Positions 47,851 through 60,700 of a DNA stretch of 64,000 nucleotides are shown here, one piece after another (within the stretch, counting starts at the first letter, position 1; the number at the start of each line of letters is the position of its first letter). The position numbers and the translations under genes are program-made. The notes beneath the pieces were generated by a model that saw nothing but the letters and a program-made list of their open reading frames with translations, was not told the DNA's origin and ran no database searches. The stretch lies in NCBI GenBank assembly GCA_030765065.1, contig CM060990.1, positions 461,054,321 through 461,118,320 on the forward strand, in the 5' to 3' direction. The DNA comes from Deroplatys truncata. Taxonomy: Eukaryota; Arthropoda; Insecta; Mantodea; Mantidae.

Positions 47851-49074
47851 TAGATTTAATTGTTTACTATGATATTACTAGCAATAAAAGAAGTACAAGT
47901 TACATTTTAATTTAATTTATTGCTAGATAAATACCAAATAAAATGTAAACAACAATGGCGCACTTCTATTACCAAATCCGGATGATGAAAATCTCATTTT
48001 GTGTTTTTGCAATTGGAATTAATTTACCTATATAGATTTTACTAATTAAGCTCCAAATATACCTACTTTCAAAGATATTACACCACAACTGTCATTATTT
48101 TTAAATCGCCTTTCTTAATATCTATTCAGCATTTTCTTTCGATAGAAAATTGAATAGAGAGAATGATTCTGTATCATTGTGCTTCAAAATAGAAAATATC
48201 AACATGTGGCATTAGGTGAAAATTATTTTTTGAAAATAAACCAAGGCTTACGTTGAAATTATAATTACTTGTCTCATTGCGCGTATTTTTAAGTGAGTTT
48301 TGAAAAATGTTCGATGGCTGTCTCTGTTTTTGTGGGAGAAGATATATTTTGAATATGGAAAACTATCAAGAAAATTGAACGTGAGAGATATGGACATAAC
48401 ATTTGTCATACAATTTTCTTAGCGGATGTCGTGGCAAATGTGACAAATTTGAATGTATCTGTTATATACCGGTGACACATCTGCGTCGTCAGCTGTTGAG
48501 TTAGATTCTTACCGTGCAGATCACACTGAACAATTACCAAGTTTAAAGGCGTGGTGAGTTTCCTTTACTGATTCCCACTGATAGTCTACTCGGCGTTATA
48601 ACTTCAACAAGAAAACCTTAGTGCCTTCTCGTTTTGAATCGTTGTCTGAATGTTCTTTCCAGCGGCGCTAATGAGCTACCTGGTATTATAATATTCACAT
48701 AAAAAGGGTAATTCTATCCAGGTTACGTTAATCACAATATATTTTACCTAGTAATGATTTCAAATTAAGCAATAGCTTCTTTACATACAATATGCAGAAA
48801 CAGTAGACAAATGTGTAACTGTGATAACGAGTTCTTGCGATAGTAAGAAAAAGGAAGAATCTCAAACTTTGAAGCATGTCCATCGGAAGACGTATTTGCA
48901 AATTGTAAACATGTAATATAGAATACTTCGAAAACGGCTAAAGCTACGAAAAAAATATTTGACACATACCATGTATTTTAATGGTGTCTATGCTTTTCCT
49001 GCAGCAGGTCTTTGTCTGTCTTTATGATGTCCAGTAATGCGAAATTATAAAAAAAAAACTCAGTCATTATGTAA
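47851..49074. other. No recognised feature
   Basis: AT-rich DNA without recognised coding or repeat structure. Confidence 0.4.
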
Positions 49075-49365
49075 AGGACTTCACAGGATGTTCACAGAAA
49101 ACTCAAGATAAACGTTTTAGTTGTCATATGAACATCTCAAACATATTAAATTTTTATTAAGATAGTTAGAGCCATTTTTCAGAAAATGAAAAACGAAAAT
49201 GTTTCCAATGTAAAGGTTAGCTTGGGGCTTGCGGACATTTTATTGAAGAATTCCGCCTGGTATGCTTAAAGAGCTGATTCAAGTATGATAGTTGGCATTT
49301 ATCACTTTTCGTTTCTGAGTTATGCTGTACATAGATATACAGACGGAGAGACGGAAAGGCGCGCG

Positions 49366-49410
<45 letters not shown>

Positions 49411-49520
49411 ACACACTCATGCACAGGGATATTTTTTCTAAAGTACCTTTTTTCGATAACCTATATTTCTGGTGAAATCTCGATATCTATCGAAATTTTG
49501 GCTGGAATACTATATTTCTT
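49075..49520 (+). repeat. Dispersed repeat 'R2', copy 2, with (CA)n tract
   Basis: Collinear with 17630-18215: TTCACAGAAAACTCAAGATA, TAGTTAGAGCCAT with an AACGAAAATG segment, TTTCTGAGTTATGCTGTACA, then the CA repeat (49368-49408) where copy 1 has only ACACGCATGCACATGC, then GTGAAATCTC and GGCTGGAATAC. This copy has one instead of three of the 90-bp units. Confidence 0.6.
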
Positions 49521-50259
49521 ATAACTTTGGATGCCATTATTCCTTTCAATACATTGCATCAGTAGGAAGTCTGTTTCCTTACTTTGACAGAGGAAATACT
49601 TTCCAAGTGAGCGTTCACCATGCAATAATTCTTCTCGCAGAATTTTTAGTTGCTGCCAGCGATAGAGAGGGTACAGCTGTATGTACGAGACACGCTGGGG
49701 AGGCACACAGACAGTAACGATCTCATTATCGTCGACAACCAGCCAAATATTTTGTTTGGGTAGAATTATTTAGCCAAGTGTTTATTCAATCTGAAACACT
49801 CGTGGAAAATGTGAAATTATTGCGCGTGGTTTTCGTAGCGAAATGAGAGACTAACCCCTGGGAGGGATGATGGAGAAGGAGGGAGAAGGCAAAGACAGGA
49901 AGCAGGAAGAATTTGGATAGAATACGAGAAATATGCAAACTGCTGGTCGGAAGCAAGGGATGGGATAAAATGGAATATGAGAAATGCCACTAATAATAAA
50001 AATTTAAACAGTTTCATTACTGTGTTGTTTTCTACTCAGTATGAGATACACGAACCTTTCATTCCATTTCATATCTGCCCAACCGCTGTAATTTTCAGTC
50101 ATAAAGAAGGAAATATGAGGTAAATTAATATAGCTTTTAAGAACAGCAGTTTAAATAGCATTATGAACTGTTTTGTCAAAGTAACCTTATAACGGATATC
50201 TCTTATGGCTAAACGATCATCCCCCCCCCCGCCGTTTTACTGTTCAAAAGCGCTCTTCG
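49521..50259. other. No recognised feature
   Basis: Contains a run of eleven C (about 50220-50230) and a purine-rich stretch (49858-49915); no gene recognised. Confidence 0.4.
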
Positions 50260-51260
50260 AGAGAGATTGAAATATTCTATCTCCTTACTCTCCTGTATCA
50301 CAAATATTTGGAAAAGTACGTTTTATCCGCACTTTATAAAAATATAAAGTAATGCACAAGAATAAGTTTGACTTTCATAGCAGTTTTAGCGCTGATTATA
50401 GTATATTTAATTTAATCAGGAGCATTATAACAAATTTATCCCTAAAAATAAATTTTGGACTTCTTATTCACACCAGAAAATAATTTGACACAGTGAGCCG
50501 TTTCGTTTTATTGGAGAATTCAAACAAGATCGGAATGGTTTCGAAACTGCTTGCTTCTTAACTTAGCAACAGAACTCATGTAATCAAAACTGATAATGAA
50601 TTTAGTTGTGCTAGAAATATTAATGTAGTGCTCCACGGGGATTGTATGGGTCATATTTTGTTTCTGATAAATATTAATCACGTACTAATAATGAACTTAG
50701 CAGAATTTAAAGGAGAAATGTACTCAGATGATGCTGCTTAACGCAGAAAATGGCATTATGCTGTTTAAAATGGTTTGATATCAACCTTTTTGTTTTAAAT
50801 TGTAGTAAAACTAGGGCTGTTGCACTTCCATTATCTGCTGATATGGAAAGATATGAACCTCTCTTGTGTTTAAGAATCATTTATGCGACCGTTCTTCTAA
50901 CAAATGCAACTGTGCCATCCAAACCGAATCTACCGCATTTAAGCATTTATCACCAGTGTGATACACTTATTTCCTTTTGCATAATTCTCTGGGGAAGAAG
51001 TTATTACTTCAGCTAACTGTGGTGAAACGAAACGCTTACCGAAGAATGTAAAGATAACAGGAGTGCAGATTAATTGCTCTGCTACCATATATAAGACTTC
51101 AGTTAATCGTACTGATCTGAAATATAATGCAACAAAATGTAAGAACGCTTTTTTTTCTGAAACAAGTGTTCAGGAACATTTTAATTCATCTTTGTACCTA
51201 CATAAAATCGTCTTCTAAGAAAAGGAAGCTGTAAGCTTTCATCCAGTACATTTCCAGAAG
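50260..51260 (+). pseudogene. LINE reverse transcriptase relic (Jockey/CR1-like)
   Basis: Weak but ordered reverse-transcriptase blocks run along the plus strand. LYHKYLEKYVLSALYKNI (about 50290) stands for the usual SKxFEKxxxxRL. DYSIFNLIRSIITNLSL (50392) is followed by FDTVSRFVLLENSNKIGMV, the region after the first catalytic Asp. LSNRTHVIKTDNEFSCARN and HILFLININ come next, then YSDD at 50721-50732 in place of YADD. WFDINLFVLNCSKTRAVAL (50775) is the post-palm NxxKTxxM segment. Frame changes and stops are numerous, so this is an old fragment. Confidence 0.65.
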
Positions 51261-54200
51261 CACCTCAAACTGAGAATTTACTGACGTGTAGAGTAGTTGC
51301 CACTGACGTCATTCTCTCCCAAAAACAGTCAGCCGCCTACCACAACAGTGGGTACGACAATACGGCACGAAGACTCCTTTATTATAGGTTGGGCAGATAC
51401 TTTGTCTACTATCTGAAGGTTTGAAGTGAAAAAAAATCATATCCGAGAGAAAGAGACCCAACGTTGAGCTATGCTATTAAGATAATAGCAAATTACATTA
51501 AAATAGTTTTCTTATCAGTTCTTAGTTTGTGGAATAGTCAAATATGGATTCGAATCATACTTCTAAAAAGAAAAGAAAAAATAAAGACAACAGTAAGTCA
51601 TGAAATTCTGGTTTATTAAATTAAAATTTCAGGGGGAAAATTAAATACAATTTTACTGTTCTTATTTATGAGTATATGTTCAAAGAATATAGGAATCCAT
51701 TTCTAAATGTTATTAAAATAAATTAACTGAAGATCTAAAAATTAGGTCACACAGTAATAAGGATAATAATATTAATATAAAATGTTCTATTAAACAATTC
51801 AGTTCTTTACAATTCCGAATGCTTTTAGACCATTAGACTTAAAATAAAGTAAATGTTTAGAAATAGTATACACGAACTGCAGTAAAATATTTAACCAGTT
51901 TGTGCCACTATACACACACACACACACACACACACACAACTGCAATAGCAAAATTTTAACGTAAATAAATAAAGTGGAAAGAGCATAATTCCTAATTATT
52001 AAGACTTGAAATTGGACTATGATAAAAACCTTTAAAACGTCCACATGCATGAAAAAGCTATACTTTTTGTCTAGTTTAGTTACCGCCTTATGAGGAAAGA
52101 TTTGGGGAACCCGAAACTACGGAGAACAAAAATGCATTTTGAAATATTTTAATGGTACTAGTGTTACACACGACTGAGACTTTAAGAATTTCGCAAATTT
52201 GCTTTAAAGCGTATGCAATCTATTCTTCTGTTCATAAGGGGTAGACGTTCCTTTTCCCTTATCAAGGGCAAAACATATATTTAAACCATTATTTCAATCA
52301 CCGGGAAGAGCAAAAACTAATTTTAGCAGAAAATAAGTTTTAAAGGCATCTTACTGCCTCATTGTGTTTGGGCGGGTGTGTTTTTCTTACGATAGCGAAA
52401 GGTGATGCATACAATTGCTCTGCTGGTCTTAAGTTGAGCTCCTTAGTTGTAAGGATCCCAGAAGCGTACTAATTCGTTCACCTCGTCGTTTCTCCCCTTT
52501 TCCAAATCCAACTCTCATCCCTTTCCTCATCCCCTGCACTGAGGTGAAGGGGACCATAAACCTTCCATAGACTTGCCTTTATTTACTACACTTTCTTTAA
52601 TCCATATTTCAGTCGATTTAGGACTCGCAAAATGTCATCACTTTCTCCGCTTCGCGTGTTCAGGTTTGCAGGTGGCTGAAGAAGGTAAGGCAGCGAGGAA
52701 GAAATCGTTCTTGCCTCTTCTCTCACCCTCGTGAGCGATGTGACCCGGCCAACTCGGATACCAATTACCTTTCGAGACAGTAAAATACATAATAGTGTAT
52801 GTCAGGCACAATGTCTCACGTCAACCCTTGGTTACGGATCCAGATTCATTCGAGCTAATGTAGAAACGGATCCGAAAACCTAGTAGTAGGTCCAGGATAC
52901 GGATGGGTGGGTGGGGCGGGGCGGGATTTGTTCCCAGTATCCTGCTACATGCAAGCACACCAACTAACCCCTCTTAAATCCCAAGCTTCCGCTAGCTCCA
53001 TGTAGATGCTGTCACCGGCTTCTTTCTCCCCTGCCTCATCATTAAATATAAAGACAGAGGAGAGAAGGTTATTCGCCCTGCTTCAACATGCCATGCAATT
53101 CTCTAAAGCAAAGGTGGGTGGGAGGAAGGAAGGAAGGAAGGAAGGCGTGATGCTGAGGTAGGGGAAGAGGGTATTTGTGAGGAATGCCACTATTTCACTT
53201 TTCCAGATGAAGCACTTCCGAGCTTAAATTGTGACTGGGGCTCTTCATTTACAAACAAGAATTAGTGGTGGCGTGTAATGAAATCAACCTTTTTCGGCGC
53301 CTTTCTGAAGAGATGTGACTCCGTTTTAAACTGTCATCTATTTTCACTGGTCTTTTTCTTTGTATTTATTTTTCCTGTCTCAATACTAGTGACTGAGGTC
53401 ACCGACACCTGTCGGTATAACCCAAAACTTCAAAAAATACTCTGATCCAGATTCACCTGCTCTTCTAACCAAAATCTGTAAATGTATATGTATTTGTTTA
53501 ATTATTAGCTATGAATAGTCTCAGTGTGCAGTAGAACAGACACAATACTTTAATTATTTAGGAAGTGAAATATTTTATGACTGCATGATATAGCTAATAT
53601 GTGTGAATTTTTTTCTACTCCGGATGGATAATTGACACCATGTGTGTAACCGTTCCGTAACGCGTGTAGCCGGCGGTGCTAGGGGATGAAGATATTTGTA
53701 TTTTACCCCTTCTGGAGGCCTGGTAGGAGATGCACTCAGTCTCGTGAGGTCCTTGGGGATCAATTCAGGGGTTACTTGATAGAAACGTACTGACTCGGTC
53801 TCGAAAACACCGTCAAAATGGTCGGGGAAAGGCGGTATACTAATTGCATATGTATTTTGCTCATGATTCCCTGTGTGGATAGAGGTAGAGGATGCAACTT
53901 CCGTGCGGTAGGTCTTGGCTCACTAGGGTTGTCGTGCTAGAAGTTCACGTGGATCAGTTTTGACAAGCGCCCCGAACATTTCGGAGGATACTGACCGGCA
54001 GTCAAGCCTACTTCAGCCCAGCTGTTTGCTGACCAGCTCTTGGCGAGTGGGCCCGAATGAAAGAAACCATATTATAAAATGTATGATACTTAACTATTAC
54101 AGAAGGTGCTGTAAGTATTGTCTCTCGGATTATATACAAAACTTTTGTCCCATGTGGGGAAACTTAAAAGAGTGTACAGATGAAATCCACTCCCCAAGGA

Positions 54201-54584
54201 AGAATCGAAACTACACATTCGACATGAAACTTCGTTAATTAATGAAGGCGAACCGCTTTATTTCATGTTGGCCCACCCATCCACGCAGAGCCGGTCAGGA
54301 TCCGCCAACAGTTAGCGGCCTCTAAAGTGTTCGGATTACTTGACAAAATTCATTCACCTTGAAGACTAAAGAGTTTTCTTTTCACAATGTAGTATATGCA
54401 TGTTACCTTTTCACGTAAATGGCGAAACTGATTGTTAAGAAACTTGGTATAGTATAGTGTCGTACTTTTTTTTTCGTTGTTAAGATTTTCTCTTCATCCT
54501 TCTTTTCATTTTTCTCTATGTTTCCGTTGTTTTACATATTCCTGATTATTTCCCCTTTTTATTTGCACACAAGCACACGAATAT
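51261..54584. other. No recognised gene; microsatellites and GC-richer patch
   Basis: (CA)n at 51911-51939 and (GGAA)n at 53121-53145. From about 52370 to 53270 and 53600 to 54060 the DNA is less AT-rich and has more CpG, but I find no supported open frame, splice pattern or repeat relation there. Confidence 0.4.
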
Positions 54585-54665
54585 CCCTGCCCGAGGTGCG
54601 ACTCAAACCGGCAATCTCTTGTGCCATGAAATACCAAAGCGCTAAACGATCGTGGCCATGAACCG
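54585..54665 (-). other. tRNA-derived SINE head, third type
   Basis: On the minus strand, TGGCCACGATCGTTTAGCGC (from about 54657) fits the A-box and D-arm region and CCGGTTTGAGTCGCACCTCG (to about 54590) the B box and T arm, with about 70 bases in total as in a tRNA. It matches neither SINE A nor SINE B. The T-rich stretch to about 54465 may be its body. Single copy in the window. Confidence 0.5.
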
Positions 54666-55116
54666 GCTGTCGTACTATCTACTAAAAAATAGACTATATA
54701 GCATACTAAATACTTTCTTTAAAGGTTAGGGCACAAAATGAAATAGAAATATACCGCTTATCCAGTTTTTTTATATCACATAACAAATATGTATAAGCAA
54801 AATATTTCTGATAACTTATGTTATTTACAAAAATTCCTTACTTTTATTCGAGTAAATAAAACAGTTACCACGAGAAACATTGCACTGCAAGAATTGGAAA
54901 CTGGCGCAATTGGTGTACCCTGTTAAATGTTTATTCGTGTTTAATTTTACTAATACTCGGAAAAAGAGCTACTTTAATAAAGTTTTGCACACAGTGGGAT
55001 GTTTCAGCAGGTAGCATCTGCGATTCACATTCGGAAGCTCCTATTTCCAAACCCAGAGCCAATCATCCTGATTAAGCTTGTTTAGATGACTTTCCTTTGT
55101 CGCTAAACTTTCAGAG
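54666..55116. other. No recognised feature
   Basis: AT-rich spacer. An acceptor-like ACTTTCAG ends at about 55116. Confidence 0.4.
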
Positions 55117-55455
55117 TCACAAGGCAAAGTGGCACGTTTGCGGCGTATGCGGGAAATGTGCTTCGAAGAGGAACTGTTTTTAAGCTGGGATCGCAACCTT
55201 CTGCCTGAAAATACCCGTGAGGATATGGGGCAACGAAGAGACTTCTACTGGACTGTGATGTCTGGAGACATTCGAGATCCCACTGCTTTGTGCCTGCCGC
55301 TACCGGATCTGGGGACCCCTCATCTAGCCCTTGCTCTCATTTGTAATGCTGCCGCAATATATGTACCTGGATGCAGTGTCGAAATCTGCCTTCGTCACCA
55401 AACTACCCTATCAATGCTCTATTTTTTTTCAAAATATCACATGGCATGTGAGCTG
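55117..55455 (+). CDS. Unexplained open frame, possible exon fragment
   Basis: The frame is open through an acceptor-like CTTTCAG boundary and the first ATG is at 55147. The peptide looks more protein-like than neighbouring frames: MREMCFEEELFLSWDRNLLP, then TREDMGQRRDFYWTVMSGD, then a Pro/Leu-rich stretch (CLPLPDLGTPHLALAL). I recognise no domain. After about residue 105 it runs into a purine-rich low-complexity tract, where the frame stays open only because of Glu/Arg/Lys codons, so the real end, if any, is earlier. No donor was identified. It could equally be a fragment of an unrecognised transposon or chance. Confidence 0.2.
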
Positions 55456-55590
55456 CACAGAAAGAGAGAGAGGGGGGATGTGGAAACGAAGGGGGAGGCA
55501 AGGAGAGGAAGAAAGAGGGAGAAAGAGAGGGGCAGCGATGGAAAAGAGAGGTAGGGGAGAGAATTTTAGGGGGGAAACGGAAGCCGAACG
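55456..55590. repeat. Purine-rich (GA/GGA) low-complexity tract
   Basis: Almost entirely A and G on the plus strand; encodes spurious Glu/Arg-rich frames. Confidence 0.85.
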
Positions 55591-56400
55591 GTGATTCAGT
55601 GAAGAATATCAGCGTTTGACACAATAACGGCAGAATTGCTGCAGCTTCTGCTAGCAGAAATTAATTATATGAATTTCACTATATTATACGATTTAAAACA
55701 ATAGACGAGAAAAGAAACTGTGATTAAATTTCATAATATGCACATCGACGGTAACCTTATGGTTTTCTGAAACTGGAATAATTAACAGGTAATAGATTGA
55801 AACATACGTTTCTTTCGACGATAGTACTCTTTATCCACTCCCCGCCCGCGTTATCATGCGTGGGAAGTTGAAATTTCTGCCTTCCCTCTCTTCACTGCAA
55901 ATGGCAGTGGTTCCAGTACAGATGGAAAGAAAAGAAAATTATTCAAGTAGCATCCAGCCACAACAGAGGGCAGCAGTTTCAGCTTCTACTACACACAGGG
56001 ATCAGGGGAGAGATAGTTAAGCTAGTCGACATGTTTTAGCCGAGGACGAAAGGACGGTCCTTTCAAAAGTGCTTCTGGTACGGTCGTGCCTTTGTGATGT
56101 GAGAAATAAGAGTCGACTCAGCACATTTTAACAATGAACGCAACATCACACTTAATAATACTTCTTATAACTCTATGAAGGATGCACTTAACGCACCTGT
56201 ATCGCAATGTTGCATTATGTGAATACTTTGGAGAACAGATATTTAAATAAATATTATGCCTAGAGAACTTTACACACAAAATGCTTTCCATGACTTGTTA
56301 CTAGTGCTAATTCGAGCGGCGGCAGCCGCAGTGTACACATCGCGTGGAACGTGGGCTCCGGCTTATAGTGCATTGTGTACTTTTTCGTTTCCATCTTCTT
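55591..56400. other. No gene; may include the 5' UTR of the downstream LINE
   Basis: AT-rich until about 56310, where GC content rises (GGCGGCAGCCGCAG near 56319). The rise may mark the start of the Tx1-like element. Confidence 0.4.
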
Positions 56401-56434
56401 TGTGTTTATATACCGAGTATCGTACTTGGATACG

Positions 56435-57697
56435 ATGGCAACAAGATACATTCGTCAAAATACTATAAAGGCTACTTTCAAGAAAGACGATCCACGGCCA
56501 TCAGCTCTGGATATACATCGTTGGATTGACGAAGTACTACATGTTAAAGATGAGGAACTACTATCAATTTAACTGGTAGGCAAACAGAACGCAGCCTATA
56601 TAAAATTTACCAACGAAGTGGTGTATACTAGGTATTTACAGCGTCACAGAGGTGAATCTTCCATCGAACTGTTAAATGGGGCAACTACTTTGGTCAACAT
56701 CACTCCGGCAGAAGAGGACCTGGTTACTGTACGCCTTCTCAACATACCACTCGAAGTTCCAAATGACCGTTTACGCAATGTGTTGGTTAACTACGGCGAG
56801 GTCCGATCGGTTGAATGGTAAACTTGGGCTTACCGGTATCGATTTAAAGTTGAAACTGGTATTCGCATCGCTTCAATGAAGCTTAGTAAACCGATTCCAT
56901 CCAACATCTTTGTTGTTGGGCACGAGGCCTACGTCATCTATCCTGGACAGGCACAAGTTTGTTTCTCGTGTGGCAGTATATCACATCTGCGACATGCATG
57001 TTTCAACAGAGGTTACCGCCAGCCAGTCAGTGTTCTTCCAAGAACCCGGCTCACTTTCAGTGATCTCTTCAAGCCACATAGCTCCTCATCTGCTCCCGCT
57101 ACTGGTGAAACCTCCTTGGCTCCAACTACCTCTTCGGAAACTGTTGATGTCCCTACGGTAGCGTCTACTCCGGATGTGGTTGAGATGGAGACTGAGCTGC
57201 AGGTGGATGCCCCTGCGGTTCCACATCCCAGCTTGTCCTTGGAACTGGAGCAGCTTCCTGACTCTGAGCAGTTTAATACAGCCACTGCGGTACCCCACCT
57301 CACTACTTCGGAACGTGGTACGGTTCGTTCGGAATCCGGAACGGACACTGGTGATGAACTTCTCGAGGGATTCTCTGGTTCGCGTGTTCCACCTGCAATG
57401 CTTGTGAGCACTAATGATGACATCCCTGGGCCTGTTGGAGTTAGTGTTCTGTCGGCTGGTGAGGACACCGGCACTACCCCATTTGGAGTCGAGCGCCTGC
57501 GGACTGACGATGTTTCACCACATGCCATTTCTTTGGAGAAAGATAGTTGGAATTCCGCAATGGAAGCCGCGGACACTTCGGCGGCGATGCCACAGGAGGT
57601 GCTGAGTGAGGAATTGCCTGTTGGTTCTGCAACTAAGCGTCGTAAAAAGGCTGCAGGCAGTAAACTGGGATTTCCGCTTCTTCGTCCCCAAGAGTAA
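56435..57697 (+). pseudogene. Tx1/L1-like ORF1 protein, two premature stops
   Basis: One frame runs from ATG 56435 to the stop at 57695-57697 (420 codons) broken only by TAA at 56570-56572 and TAA at 56819-56821. The first 170 residues hold an RNA-binding-like domain (TVRLLNIPLEVPNDRLRNVL, GEVRSVEW). It is followed by FVVGHEAYVIYPGQAQVCFS and a CX2CX4HX4C zinc knuckle (CFSCGSISHLRHAC, 56960-57001). The remaining 230 residues are Ser/Thr/Pro/Glu-rich and likely disordered, ending in a basic ATKRRKKAAG patch. The layout resembles ORF1 proteins of the Tx1 type, which coat element RNA. Confidence 0.8.
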
Positions 57698-57766
57698 CGA
57701 CCATATGCTGATAGATTTGCTTTCTCGGCTTTTCCTTACCTCACCGTCCTATTTTAACTCTCCTGT

Positions 57767-60700
57767 ATGAACCGCAACTTCCATGTTGCTACCGCTAACT
57801 ACAATGGCAGTTACTCCCAGACCAAATTATATGCCTTGCAGCGTTTTCTACATGACTTCGATATTGATATTCTCTTCCTACAGGAAGTCCTCCGATTTTT
57901 CCTCTCTTCGCAACTACACGGCGCATGTGAACTTTGGGACCGACCGCAGGGGTACGGCACTTATCACCAAGCCTGGCATTGCTCTCCACTCCGTTGAATG
58001 TCTTCCCTCTGGACGTGGCATAAGTGGTGTTTACCGGGATTGTCGGTTTATCAACGTCTATGCCCCCTCCGGGAGTAATAAACGACAGGAACGTGAGTAC
58101 TTCTTTCGCACGAATTTGCCGTATATGCTTCGCACTTTAACTGCTCATTATATATTGGGTGGAGACTTCAATTGTGTGCTTCGTCCGGATGACTGTGCAG
58201 GTTGCTATCGACCTAGTAGGAGTTTGCAGCAATTGACTTCCAATCTGCACGTGGTGGATGCATGGCTGACGCAACGACAGGCTGTGGCGTATACCCATGT
58301 TACCTCAAATTCTGCTTCCCGATTGGATCGCTTCTATCTTCCCCAGGACCTTGGAAAGTATCCGCTCCATTGAACATGTCCCACTCTTCTTTTCCGACCA
58401 TTTGGCTGTTCTTCTACACATTGATCTAAATCACCCCTTTCTACCCATTGAGCGCTCATATTGGAAACTAAACACCACCTGTCTTCATCATGAGTTCATT
58501 GCGGCCGAGATATCCGACCTAAGGAGCTATGGTCGTCTAGAAAACCTCGCTATGCCAACGTCGCCGATTGGTGGGACCTGTATGTCAAACCTCAACTGCA
58601 AATGTTTTAGACGTGCGTCTCGAGCACTCCTTCAGGACGAGGAGCATACCCTACAATTTTACTTTGGTTGTCTTCGGAATCTTCAGGAGAGCATTTTTTC
58701 CATTTATAGGAGCCGTATGGAGGGCCTAAACATTCGCAGTCGTCTACGTAGTCCGGTTGAGGAGGAAAGAGTCAATCTGTTCCATCTCATGCAGACTTAC
58801 AAACGACATCGAGCAAATCTCATTTTACAGGTGCAAGATGAATCTGGAATCATGCATACTACTCCAACATCCATTTGCCGTTCTTTTAGATCCTATTTTG
58901 AACACCTTTTTCACTGGGACCTTCCTCGTCCTCCTCTCACTCACCTAGACACATATAGACCGCCACATCTTTCTGAGCAGGACAGTCGATGCCTTGACCA
59001 GCCCATTCGTAAATCCGAAGTCTTTGCTGCCCTTCTTCACGGGAGACCTCCAAAACTCCTGGGAGTGACGGCCTGCCCATGGTGTTCTATCGTTGCTTTT
59101 GGAATATGATTGGTGATGACTTAACAGCGGTCTACAATGCCATCTTACAACGTGGACAATTCTGTGCTTCACAAAAGCGGGGAATTATTGTTCTCATCAA
59201 GATGAAACCTCACTCTTCCTCTGTTGCTGATTTCCGTCCGATTACTCTCCTCAACTTTGGTTACAAAAATTCTGGCCCGTGTATTGACCAACCACCTCCG
59301 ACCTTTCCTCGGTCAGCTTGTTCATCCATCGCAACACTGTGGTGTCCTGCAACGCAACATTTTTATGTTGTGTTCCTTACGTGACTCCATCGATTATTCC
59401 TCTTCCCAGGGCGCCCGCTTTGCCTTGATTTCTTTGGACTTCAGGCGCGCATTTGATAGTATTCGTCATGATTATTTGTTTAAATGTTTGGCTTGGACTG
59501 GCTTAAGTGAAACCTTTATCTCATATATCAAATGTTTATATAACAGAATTTCGAGTTGTCTGCAGGTTAATGGGTTTCTTTCACATAAGTTTTCTATTGG
59601 CAGATCGGTCCGCCAAGGCTGCCCAGCCCCTATGTCCTTATTTATTCTTGCTTTAAATCCATTGCTTTGTCAGTTTCAAAACACGGTTGTAGGCCTTTCC
59701 TTACTCTCTCACAAATTGGGTGCACTGGCATACGCTGATGATGTTAGTGTTATTCTTACCGATGCTGCTTTTCTACGATTCTTGTGGGATGTTTTACTCC
59801 AATTTAGCGTAATCTCCGGTCTTGAAATCAATCAGGAGAAGTCTAAAGCTCTTCTTGTTGGAAGATGGACACCACCTCCATCACTTGCACCGCTACAGAT
59901 AGTTTCGAAGCTGAAGATTTTCGGCATTACCTTTACCACATCCTTGGGTGAAATGCAACATCTAAACTGGAAACCAATTGTTAGCCGCATTAAGAACACA
60001 TCGCAGACCTTCTATCATCGCGACCTGTGCCTGTATCAACGCAGCTGGGTGGTGCATCTGTACCTTCTACCACAGTGTTGGTTTGTGGCCCAAGTTTTGC
60101 CTTTGCCGAAACTATATTCCCGGCAGATCACCTGTGCGATCTCCTGGTTCCTCTGGTAGGGCTGTATCTTTAAAGTTCCTATGTCTACCTTGCACTTATC
60201 TCCCCTAAGGGGAAATATCAGGCTCTTTAATGTTGGCTTCAGGTGCTTAGCGCTATTACTTTGCCGCGGGAGGAAGATACAAGCCTTGAATTCCACCTTT
60301 TCTGCCTCTTGGGTGACTTTTTGGTCCACTCACCTGGATCTCCGAAATCCCGTGGATGTTCGATCCATTCCTGCCTCTCTACTCTATCTGCGCACGTATT
60401 TCTTGGAATGGTGTTATTTGAGTTTGGACTGTCAACAGCCTGGCAATCGGATGGTGCGCAAAATTTATGAAGATCTCATTTAAGTATGCGACTTGCCTTC
60501 GATGCACCTCGAACGCATTGCGCCAGCTAACCTTGACTACGAACAACTCTGGAAAAATGTAACTAACACTATAGTCCCTTACACGGTTCGCTCCATTTGG
60601 TAACAATCAGTCCACGACGTGATACCAACCCGCCAGCGGCTCGCGAGTATTCATTTATGCGACTCCTCCTTGTGCCTTCGTTGTCAACAACTGGATACGC

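Noticed and set aside
52365-52380. Another end of repeat R1 (TTACTGCCTCATTG)
   Set aside because: Only about 13 bases match and the upstream sequence is unrelated, so chance similarity is likely.
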